Source: Candidatus Methanoperedens nitratireducens (GTDB lineage: Archaea; Halobacteriota; Methanosarcinia; Methanosarcinales; Methanoperedenaceae). Taken from it: a DNA stretch of 46,145 bases. Of this stretch, positions 22,597-29,877 are shown piece by piece. The stretch covers positions 1 through 46,145 of the forward strand of contig NZ_FZMP01000228.1 of assembly GCF_900196725.1 (NCBI RefSeq), in the 5' to 3' direction. The notes under the pieces were generated by a model. It saw nothing but the letters and a program-made list of their open reading frames with translations. It made no database searches and was not told the DNA's origin. The number at the start of each line of letters is the position of its first letter. Positions within the stretch are counted from its first letter, which is position 1. The position numbers and the translations under genes were made by a program.

Positions 22597-25271
22597 TAAG
22601 CCTTCGGTTTAAAATCGTTATATCAACACTGTTTATAGGGTTACTGGTTATTATAGGGTCTTATCTGGTTATCCAGGATCTTCAAACAGATATCATTGAG
22701 AAAGAGTTCCGTGAAAAAGGATTTTTATTAGCAAACAACCTTGCATTAGAAACTACAAACCAGGTTCTTGTAAATGATGTAGTAGAGCTCAGGAATTCAA
22801 TTAAAGAGTTAAAGGACAGCTATCCGGATATTGAATATATTTTTGTGACAGACTCGGAAGGAATAGTGCTGGCACATACGTTTGACAACGGTTTCCCGAA
22901 AGCGCTTCAAAATCAGAGCAGACCTTATAACGTGATGAAGGAATTTGTATACATCAGTGACAGAGGGACTATGCACGAATTTGACGCTTCCCTTTTTAAG
23001 AATATAGGTTATGTGCATGTGGGCTTATCTGAGAACAGCGTCAGAGCGCAAATCCAGGATGCATCTCAAAGACTGCTGCTTTTAGCCGTATCATCCATGA
23101 TATTCTGGGGGATATTCATTTACCTCATCGGGCTATGGCTGACAGACCCCATCCTCAAGCTTACCAAAGGAGCTAAAAGGATAAATAACGGCATCCTTGA
23201 CCAGAAAATAGTGGTTCAATCAAAAGACGAACTCGGGGAGCTTGCTTCTACATTTAATGACATGGCATCAAGCCTTGACCAGAAAATCCGGGATTTAGTA
23301 GCATCAAAGGAACAGACAGAGACTGCGCAGAAATACCTGGAAACGTTATTTGACAGCATTGATGACGGCATAATCGTGTTGAATGCGGACCATAAGATCA
23401 TCAAAATGAACAGGTCATTCCCGAATATCATGAACCTGCCCCGGGAACAGGTTCTGGGCAAAAGCTGCCACGAACTGATCTTCAAAGCTGCTCCGCCTGA
23501 GAAGGAAAAAGAGTGCCCGGTCAGTTCGATCCAGCAAACAAAGAAGCCGATAAGGATTTTACATGAGATCTATATCAAAGGGAAACGAAAAATCCTGGAG
23601 ATCAACGGTTCTTTGTTCTCAGATAATACGGGAGAACCTGAGGTTATCCTTGTATTGAGGGATGTGACCCAGGAGAGGATCCTTGAAGAAGAAATAATCA
23701 GGCGGAACCGGGAACTTACAGCGCTTAATGAGATATCCAGGATTATAAGTGAAACGTTCGATCTGGACAAAATATTATCAAAAACGCTTGAAAATCTATT
23801 AAAGCTCGCCGGCATGGAATCCGGAGAGATATACCTGCTGGATGAACCGTCAGGAAAATTTACTCTTAAAATACATACAGGCAGTGAAGAAAATATAATT
23901 CCTGAAATAACCCCTGCGTATATACGCGGCGAAATACTGGTCTCGGATAGTATACAAAAAATACCTGAGTTCGCATCAAACCGGAACCCTGGTTTCTTTT
24001 ATGCCGGGATCCCTGTAAAGTTAAAAGACAGAGTCTCCGGGATAATTACATTGTGGGGCAAAGAACCGCGTGCATTTTCAGCAAGGGAGAAGGAACTTTT
24101 CTTATCAATAGGCAACCAGCTCGGAGTGGCTATGGAGAATATAACTTTCTATAACAACATTAAATACCTGAAAGAATTCAATGAAGAAATACTGAACAAC
24201 GTCAATCTTGCAATCCACGTTGTTGATAAGGATTTTAGGATACTTGCTGTTAATGACGAATTACTGAAACTTAATAAGGGTAAACTTAAAAAGGAACAAA
24301 TAATAAATAAAAACCTCTTTGAAGTTTTCCCGTTCCTTAAGGAAAAATATTTCAATAAAGAGTATGAATATGTTCTCAACACAGGGGAACTTTTCCAGAC
24401 AGAAGAAAGGACCGAATATGAAAACGATGTGATCTACACAAGCACATCCAAAATCCCGATCAAGGATGAAAACGGAAAGGTTGAAAAAATCATAACTGTA
24501 ATGAAGGACGTATCCAACCAGAAGAGGCTGGAAGAAGAACTAAAAGATTCCTACGAGGAACTCAGGCTAACGTACGTGAAACTCAAGGAACTTTACAAGA
24601 TAAAAGATAATTTCCTTTCAAATATGTCGTATGAACTGAGAACCCCGCTTACATCCATTATCGGATATACCGAACTGATGCTTGATGAGAACGTAACCTC
24701 GGAGCAGAGGCATAAACTTGAAATAATCCTGCGGAACTCACAGAGGCTATCAAAGCTAATAAAAGGATTGCTTGATACCGCGATCATTGAGTCCAAAAAT
24801 CCCCAGCTTGATATGCAGATGTTATCAGTTTATGATATAATAAATCATGTAGCAGAGGATATGAAGACATTAGCGTCCATAAAAAACATCCCGATAAATG
24901 TCGAGGTTCCGCAACGGTTAATGGTTGAAGGGGACAGGGACAGGTTGATGCAGGTCTTTTCAAACCTGATAGACAATGCCATTAAATTCACAATAAAAGG
25001 GAGTATAAAAATAACAGCCGAAGAAGAGAACGAATCCGTGCACATTAAAATCGATGATTCAGGCATAGGCATACCCGCGGATAATCTTGATATGATATTC
25101 GACAGGTTCTATCAGGTGGATTCGGTGAGCCCGCAAAAAGAAGAAAGTGCAGGTCTGGGTTTATGGATTTCAAAGAACATAGTAACAGCGCATCGCGGCA
25201 AGCTCTGGGCGGAAAGTAAAAATAGGGGAAGTACATTTCATGTTTTATTGCCGAAAAGGAGAATCCAATGA
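22593..25271 (+). CDS. Membrane sensor histidine kinase with PAS-GAF-PAS, His replaced by Tyr
   Basis: An 892-residue protein. TM1 at about 7-28, an extracytoplasmic sensor domain (30-155), TM2 at about 157-180, HAMP (TDPILKLTKGAKRINNG, 183-235), PAS (about 250-360), GAF (about 375-510), a second PAS (about 525-640), HisKA (about 668-735) and HATPase_c (about 775-888). The HATPase N box (NLIDNAIKF), G1 (DDSGIGIP) and G2 (AGLGLWISK) are intact. The phospho-acceptor site reads MSYELRTPL, with Tyr680 (codon TAT, 24630-24632) where kinases have His, so normal autophosphorylation on His is not possible. A CAT-to-TAT change would explain it. It may be a pseudokinase, use another residue, or be a recent mutation. 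It overlaps the lipoprotein upstream and the receiver downstream by 4 nt each. Confidence 0.9.
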   Translation: MISLRFKIVISTLFIGLLVIIGSYLVIQDLQTDIIEKEFREKGFLLANNLALETTNQVLVNDVVELRNSIKELKDSYPDIEYIFVTDSEGIVLAHTFDNGFPKALQNQSRPYNVMKEFVYISDRGTMHEFDASLFKNIGYVHVGLSENSVRAQIQDASQRLLLLAVSSMIFWGIFIYLIGLWLTDPILKLTKGAKRINNGILDQKIVVQSKDELGELASTFNDMASSLDQKIRDLVASKEQTETAQKYLETLFDSIDDGIIVLNADHKIIKMNRSFPNIMNLPREQVLGKSCHELIFKAAPPEKEKECPVSSIQQTKKPIRILHEIYIKGKRKILEINGSLFSDNTGEPEVILVLRDVTQERILEEEIIRRNRELTALNEISRIISETFDLDKILSKTLENLLKLAGMESGEIYLLDEPSGKFTLKIHTGSEENIIPEITPAYIRGEILVSDSIQKIPEFASNRNPGFFYAGIPVKLKDRVSGIITLWGKEPRAFSAREKELFLSIGNQLGVAMENITFYNNIKYLKEFNEEILNNVNLAIHVVDKDFRILAVNDELLKLNKGKLKKEQIINKNLFEVFPFLKEKYFNKEYEYVLNTGELFQTEERTEYENDVIYTSTSKIPIKDENGKVEKIITVMKDVSNQKRLEEELKDSYEELRLTYVKLKELYKIKDNFLSNMSYELRTPLTSIIGYTELMLDENVTSEQRHKLEIILRNSQRLSKLIKGLLDTAIIESKNPQLDMQMLSVYDIINHVAEDMKTLASIKNIPINVEVPQRLMVEGDRDRLMQVFSNLIDNAIKFTIKGSIKITAEEENESVHIKIDDSGIGIPADNLDMIFDRFYQVDSVSPQKEESAGLGLWISKNIVTAHRGKLWAESKNRGSTFHVLLPKRRIQ

Positions 25272-25666
25272 CAGGTAATGTTTCTGTTAAAAAGGTGCTT
25301 GTTGTGGACGACGAGCCTGATACGCTTGAGCTTGTTAAATTAGTCCTTGAGAGCGCCGATTTTAAGACAATGCTGGCTACGAGCGGGAGGGAAGCGCTGA
25401 AACTGGCTGAGGCATCAAAACCGGACCTTGTGCTTCTTGATATTATGATGCCCGATATGGACGGATGGGAGGTTTTCAGGAAATTGAAGGAGAAGTATCC
25501 GGCTATACCAATAGCTATTTTAACAGCTAAGGCACAGAATATAGACAGGTTGCTGGGATTGCACGTATTAAAAGCTGATGATTACATAACAAAACCTTTT
25601 GGTAAAAACGAATTAATAGACCGGGTGAAAAAATTAACAGGTATGGTTACGGTGACCAAAAGCTAA
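25268..25666 (+). CDS. CheY-like single-domain response regulator
   Basis: A 132-residue receiver domain with no output domain. The acidic pair is VVDDEPD, the phospho-acceptor Asp lies in LLDIMMPDMDGWEVF, the Thr is in AILTAKA, and the Lys is in YITKPFGK, so it is complete for phosphorylation. Its ATG overlaps the kinase stop by 4 nt. Because the adjacent kinase lacks its His, the phosphate may come from another kinase, or the receiver may act as an allosteric partner. A stand-alone receiver in archaea often signals by protein-protein contact; the KaiC-like ATPase in the same operon is a possible target (inference). Confidence 0.9.
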   Translation: MTGNVSVKKVLVVDDEPDTLELVKLVLESADFKTMLATSGREALKLAEASKPDLVLLDIMMPDMDGWEVFRKLKEKYPAIPIAILTAKAQNIDRLLGLHVLKADDYITKPFGKNELIDRVKKLTGMVTVTKS

Positions 25667-25695
25667 AAAACCAAAGAGAACAAAAGGGAGAAAAC

Positions 25696-26295
25696 ATGCA
25701 GGAACCAAAATACAAAGTTCCGTTCTATACAGAAGAACGATGGCAGAACTGGATAACTAAAGTAAAGGATAGCGGATTTAAGCTCGATGACCAGGACAAA
25801 GGCGCGATTTTTGTGTACATGGAAGACGATGTTGTACTTGCATGTTTGAAGGTAATAGCAAAATATGATAAGAACCTGATATCTGCGGAGGAAGCACTGA
25901 AAGACCTGAACGATATAAAAGAGATCGTCCTGAAGAAAGCAGATTCCATAAACAAGGATATCGACATGATGATAGAATCCACGCAACTTGCGCTGATGGG
26001 CGTTTTTGCTGCGTGCGAATGTTATGTGGAAAAGGCGTTTGAGAAAACGAAATCCCTTGATAAGCTGATAAAGGGCGCAGTTGAGGCTGAGAAGGAAGAT
26101 AACATGGGAGCTGCGCTTGGCTGTATCGCAGAGATCGGCGCGAACGTGCTTGCAGGCGGGAAGCTTGATGATAAAGTTCTTGAAGATGTCCCTGAAGGAC
26201 TTGTGGCTGAATGGCTTGATGGTATTGATTCGATCGGCGCAGCCATGATCGGTGACCAGAGTTATCGCGATGATGAACCCGATGAGGGTGATTAG
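25696..26295 (+). CDS. DUF2150 family archaeal protein
   Basis: A 199-residue mostly helical, acidic protein matching what I know of DUF2150, an uncharacterised family found in methanogens and relatives. Recognisable stretches are EERWQNWITKVKDSGFKLDD near the N-terminus, ACLKVIAKYDKNLISAEEAL, and a C-terminal half with LALMGVFAACECYVEKAF and EWLDGIDSIGAAMIGD. No catalytic motif or membrane segment is visible. It has an SD (GGGAGAAAAC) before ATG 25696, starts 29 nt after the receiver gene and 22 nt before the next methyltransferase, so it is most likely part of the long transcript from 19.2 kb. Its link to the signalling proteins is by position only. Confidence 0.7.
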   Translation: MQEPKYKVPFYTEERWQNWITKVKDSGFKLDDQDKGAIFVYMEDDVVLACLKVIAKYDKNLISAEEALKDLNDIKEIVLKKADSINKDIDMMIESTQLALMGVFAACECYVEKAFEKTKSLDKLIKGAVEAEKEDNMGAALGCIAEIGANVLAGGKLDDKVLEDVPEGLVAEWLDGIDSIGAAMIGDQSYRDDEPDEGD

Positions 26296-26317
26296 CGGCT
26301 AAAAATTAACTCAAGAT

Positions 26318-27247
26318 ATGCTCATACATGATATTTTACGGCTTGAAAGCTCAGATAACATATACTTTGTTGAAGAAAGCTACGCAGCTTTAAAAAATAA
26401 TACGCTATCCTTACAATATTTAAAAAATATCCTGAAAGAGCCGCCGGATGAGCTCAACGGGGTTGAAGATGAGAGCGGCAATATAATCGGGCTGGCTCTA
26501 TTTAATCCTGAAACCGAGGAATTCCCTGCTTTTTGGGCTGTTTTTACAAGCCTTGTCTCCTCCATTCCCGCGCCGAACGGGAGCAGCAGGAGGTTTTCTG
26601 ACCTTGCAGGCAGTTTAAAGTTGGATCAGGTACACAAAACCACTTATAAAGAGTTCAACACTGCGATAATCGAGTATTATTCCCTGACGCTGGTGAACAG
26701 GCAGTTATGTGAAGGCTGCCGTATATCAAAGGAACCTTACGGGATGGTTTATATCGAGAGCAGAAAAAGCAGGCTGACGGAACTGCTTGGTAAATATGAA
26801 CTGCGCGGGGATATACTTGAAATATGCTGCGGCAACGGCATGTCTACACTGCCTCTTCATGAGCTGGGTTACAGTCCTTTAACGATCGATGATGATAAGT
26901 GCCAGATATGCCAGGGGCTTGAACATGAGGCGCTGCACCCGGAAAAGACCATCGTCCTGGATGCAACGAACCTTTCACAGTTTTTCAGGGAAGGGTCTTT
27001 TGACACGGTAGCGGGTTTCATGCTCGGCACGATATATACTTTTAATAAGGATATATGGGAAAAAATGGTAAGTGAAGCGGTCAGGCTCCTGAAACCGGGC
27101 GGGATGATGCTTCTGACCGTAAATAAAAGGGAGGAGATGGAGATCCTTAAAAGCGTACTCGATATGACAAGGATGAAAGGGGATATAATCGATAATACGG
27201 ATGATAAAGGCATTTATGACCAGTGGGTATATGTTGGGACCGGTTAA
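26318..27247 (+). CDS. SAM-dependent methyltransferase with N-terminal extension
   Basis: A 309-residue protein. Residues 1-150 form an extension with no family that I recognise (YFVEESYAALKNN, then LEEFPAFWAVFTS-like helices and a Cys pair, LCEGCRISKEPYG). The C-terminal half is a class I methyltransferase: motif I is ILEICCGNGMSTLPL, a second strand ends LTIDDDKC, then FDTVAGFMLGTIY and LLKPGGMMLLTVNK. The substrate is unknown. ATG 26318 stands 22 nt after DUF2150 and the stop comes 14 nt before the RlmE start, so it is in the same transcript. Close pairing with an rRNA methyltransferase hints at translation-related modification, but that is a guess. Confidence 0.75.
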   Translation: MLIHDILRLESSDNIYFVEESYAALKNNTLSLQYLKNILKEPPDELNGVEDESGNIIGLALFNPETEEFPAFWAVFTSLVSSIPAPNGSSRRFSDLAGSLKLDQVHKTTYKEFNTAIIEYYSLTLVNRQLCEGCRISKEPYGMVYIESRKSRLTELLGKYELRGDILEICCGNGMSTLPLHELGYSPLTIDDDKCQICQGLEHEALHPEKTIVLDATNLSQFFREGSFDTVAGFMLGTIYTFNKDIWEKMVSEAVRLLKPGGMMLLTVNKREEMEILKSVLDMTRMKGDIIDNTDDKGIYDQWVYVGTG

Positions 27248-27261
27248 ACACGGACATAACT

Positions 27262-28038
27262 ATGCCGCGTGATCGCAGGGATTATTTTTACAGGAAAGCC
27301 AAGGTAGAAGGCTACCGCTCCAGGGCTGCTTTTAAGCTTAAACAGATCAATGAACGGTTCAACATAATCAGGAAAGGGGATACTGTTGTCGATCTCGGCG
27401 CGGCTCCGGGCGGGTGGCTCCAGGTGGCAAAGGAACTATCAGGCGGCACGGTGGCAGGTGTTGATCTGCTGCCAATAGAGAAAATCGAGGGTGTGGAAAC
27501 GATAAAAGGGGATATCCGTCTTGATACTACGGTTGATAAGATCAAGGAATTAATACAGAGGGGCAGTAAAAAAGAAGGTGCTGATGCCGTTATCTGCGAC
27601 GCTGCGCCCAATCTTTCGGGGAACTGGAGCTACGACCACGCCCGTTCCATCGACCTCGCCACCTCTGCCCTCGAATGCGCCAGGAAAATCCTGAAGCCCC
27701 GCGGCAGGTTCGTGGTAAAGGTCTTCCAGGGTGACATGTTCCCGGATTTCATGAATAAAGTTCGCCGGTCTTTCGTTAAAGTGCAGGCTTTCTCCCCTGA
27801 AGCTTCGCGAAAACAGAGCGCAGAGATATACGTTATCGGGAAGCAATTGCTACCTGAGGCGGTAAAACCCGGTGGAGAGTATATAGTGACCATTGAAAAT
27901 GTCGGGGCTGGCGGAGACGGGATAGCCAGGGTCAATGATTTTGTGGTGTTCGTAAAAGGTGCAGAGAAAGGGGAGACGCTTAAGATCAGGATACGGCATG
28001 TCAAGCCGAATTTTGCTTTCGGGGAGAGGATTGAATAA
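27262..28038 (+). CDS. rlmE: RlmE/FtsJ-type rRNA 2'-O-methyltransferase with TRAM domain
   Basis: A 258-residue enzyme predicted to 2'-O-methylate 23S rRNA (U2552 in E. coli numbering). The FtsJ fold starts at YRSRAAFKLKQINERF (first catalytic Lys), followed by the SAM motif VVDLGAAPGGWLQVA, VICDAAPNLSG (catalytic Asp), GRFVVKVFQGD (catalytic Lys) and SRKQSAEIYVIG (catalytic Glu), so the K-D-K-E tetrad is complete. The C-terminal 60 residues (IENVGAGGDGIARVNDFVVF) form a TRAM RNA-binding domain, a feature of archaeal RlmE. The frame is open from 27223, but ATG 27262 begins the conserved MPRDRRDYFYRKAK and avoids overlap with the upstream gene. It is the last gene of the long + strand run. Confidence 0.9.
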   Translation: MPRDRRDYFYRKAKVEGYRSRAAFKLKQINERFNIIRKGDTVVDLGAAPGGWLQVAKELSGGTVAGVDLLPIEKIEGVETIKGDIRLDTTVDKIKELIQRGSKKEGADAVICDAAPNLSGNWSYDHARSIDLATSALECARKILKPRGRFVVKVFQGDMFPDFMNKVRRSFVKVQAFSPEASRKQSAEIYVIGKQLLPEAVKPGGEYIVTIENVGAGGDGIARVNDFVVFVKGAEKGETLKIRIRHVKPNFAFGERIE

Positions 28039-28105
28039 AACTTACCCGTTTTTAGTGCCTGAGATACAAATATTTATTTAGTATCGCACTACAATTGCTT
28101 TATCT

Positions 28106-28555
28106 ATGGACTTGGCAAAGATCGAAAAAATTCTGAAAAAAGAGCCTGATGAAGCGGCTGAAGAATTATTAAAAGAAGTTGAAAAAGTCTATGGGGAAGT
28201 GCCGTATATCCTCAATTTCATGAGAGATTCACCTGAGCTGCTTGTATCCAAGATTATATACGAGAATGCAATAGTCCGTGAGTTCAAGCGCCTCGATGCA
28301 AAAACTGTAGAACTTATATCAATAGGCGTGGCTGCAGCGCTGCGGTGTGAACACTGCCTTAAACTGCACATCCGCGTTGCCCAGAAACTGGGCGTGACAA
28401 AAGAGGAGATTTTTGATGCCATACTGATCGCGGGTTCACTGTCCAACGCCGCCGTACTTGCTGAGGGAACAAGGGCGATGGATGCTGAAAAGCTCGGGCT
28501 TAAGGACGAGTGCGAGGTATGCGGGATTCCTGAAGGGAAAGAGAAAAAGGATTAG
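28106..28555 (+). CDS. Carboxymuconolactone decarboxylase/AhpD-family protein
   Basis: A 149-residue protein of the CMD/AhpD fold. The active-site motif is RCEHCLKLHIR (CxxC followed by His), as in AhpD-type thiol peroxidase reductases, embedded in AKTVELISIGVAAAL and followed by VTKEEIFDAILIAG. Length fits a one-domain member that forms trimers or hexamers. A further CEVCGI near the C-terminus gives an additional CxxC. It likely acts as a thiol-disulphide or peroxide-detoxifying protein, useful in an anaerobe; the true substrate is unknown. It has its own TATA-like AAATATTTATTTAG at 28068-28081 and converges with mmp10, leaving only 12 nt between the stops. Confidence 0.85.
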   Translation: MDLAKIEKILKKEPDEAAEELLKEVEKVYGEVPYILNFMRDSPELLVSKIIYENAIVREFKRLDAKTVELISIGVAAALRCEHCLKLHIRVAQKLGVTKEEIFDAILIAGSLSNAAVLAEGTRAMDAEKLGLKDECEVCGIPEGKEKKD

Positions 28556-28567
28556 AGCAACTAAGAT

Positions 28568-29797
28568 TTATCGTTTCGGCGTCATCCCGAGCACATTTAT
28601 CATCTGGATAAGCTCTGTGAAAGCCTCAAGCTCCCTGGCAAGAACCTCTTCTTTAGTCATCGAAATACTCATTTCCCCATCCACGGTCAGCATATCGGGA
28701 CCCCTTCGCACCAGCCTTTCCACCCCATCGCCAGATAGTATCTTCTTGACCTCGGGGTCGTGGACGAACGCCCTGCCCGGAAACAGGACGGTCTCTTTTA
28801 CCTGTGATAAGTCCAGAGCTTTTATATCTTCGATTGTTATCAGGCAACCGATATCCTTTTTTACCGGAACTACGTTAACCCGCCCGCCCAGCTTATCGAA
28901 AATCTCTTTCAACAACGGCGCGGCAACTTCACTTGTTATTATTGTCACTTCTTTTGTGATTTTTGGTAACTTCGAAAGCGCCTCAGGCTCATTCCTTATA
29001 GCGAACGGCGAGCCGGTTTCGGGGTCGTACAGCGGCGTACCTGTGACGCGGAACCCAAACCGGCTGTTTATGTCATCAACGATTGACTTGAACTCCGAAA
29101 TAGTATGTGAAGTAATGTCTTCTAAAACAGGAGCATTGTCAAGTATCAGGCCCTGCCCGTACGTATTGGCAAAACGCATCAGGATAAAACCCTTTACGCC
29201 CATCTCTTCAAGGTCTGCACATGTTTTTAAAAGGACTTCGCCGTCATTTACTCCGGGAATAAGCACCGCTGCCGCATACACGTTGCATTTTCCTGCAAGA
29301 ACGCGAAGCGCGCCAAGTGAATCCTCGGGTGTTTTATCGTTCATATACTTTCGCCGAAGCTCCGGCTCCGTGGCAAAAACCGTAAATGTGACTTCGTTTA
29401 CGCCGTGGTCGATGAAGAACTCCGCATCATTTTTATTCAGTCCTTTCCCGCTTGTGTAGCCGAGGTGTATCGGCTTTTTAAACTGTGACAGGAATTTCAC
29501 AAGAGATTTAAGCTCGGGATAACAACTGACATCGCCGCCCCCGCTCACATTGAATTTTGATACGTTCTTATTGAAAAAAACAGCCTGCTGGACTTCCTGA
29601 GCGATCATGGAAAGCGGCTTGAAACTCGAATAGCCTTCTTTTACGCTTCTTGTGCAGTAATTGCAGCCTTTCTGGAAGGGAAGGCAGTGCTTGCAGCCAA
29701 AGGGCTGGACTTCCTTTACTCCTTTAAAGTAGCAGTACCTGCAAAAACCCCGGCAGTCATGTCCGGGTCTTCCTCCGAGGTCGGCGAGAATTTCCAT
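28568..29797 (-). CDS. mmp10: Mmp10-type radical SAM methyltransferase (McrA arginine methylation)
   Basis: A 409-residue protein matching methanogenesis marker protein 10, the B12-dependent radical SAM enzyme that C-methylates an active-site Arg of methyl-coenzyme M reductase. The N-terminus [20 protein letters not shown] carries the radical SAM CxxxCxxC (CRGFCRYC), followed by a second Cys cluster ([15 protein letters not shown]). Other motifs are [15 protein letters not shown] (SAM-binding GGD) and [10 protein letters not shown]. Its C-terminal 120 residues would hold the cobalamin/partner region. The frame opens at 29842, but the family begins at MEILADLGG, so ATG 29797 is used. No mcr genes are in the window; the presence of this gene implies Mcr elsewhere. 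Confidence 0.9.
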   Translation of the reverse strand: MEILADLGGRPGHDCRGFCRYCYFKGVKEVQPFGCKHCLPFQKGCNYCTRSVKEGYSSFKPLSMIAQEVQQAVFFNKNVSKFNVSGGGDVSCYPELKSLVKFLSQFKKPIHLGYTSGKGLNKNDAEFFIDHGVNEVTFTVFATEPELRRKYMNDKTPEDSLGALRVLAGKCNVYAAAVLIPGVNDGEVLLKTCADLEEMGVKGFILMRFANTYGQGLILDNAPVLEDITSHTISEFKSIVDDINSRFGFRVTGTPLYDPETGSPFAIRNEPEALSKLPKITKEVTIITSEVAAPLLKEIFDKLGGRVNVVPVKKDIGCLITIEDIKALDLSQVKETVLFPGRAFVHDPEVKKILSGDGVERLVRRGPDMLTVDGEMSISMTKEEVLARELEAFTELIQMINVLGMTPKR

Positions 29798-29814
29798 GCT
29801 GTCCGAGATGCAGG

Positions 29815-29830
29815 AGAATATAATAAATCT
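29815..29830 (-). promoter_or_regulatory. TATA-box promoter of mmp10
   Basis: AGATTTATTATATTCT on the - strand lies 18-33 nt before ATG 29797, consistent with a leaderless or very short-leader message; no SD is visible. Confidence 0.5.
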
Positions 29831-29877
29831 ATGGGAGGGCATCGAATAAGGAATGTCTGGATGCTCTTAAATCGTGG

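Noticed and set aside
28458-29459. 333-residue + strand frame opposite mmp10
   Set aside because: Ser-rich, no recognisable motif, and fully antisense to a clear family; a typical shadow of a GC-rich gene.
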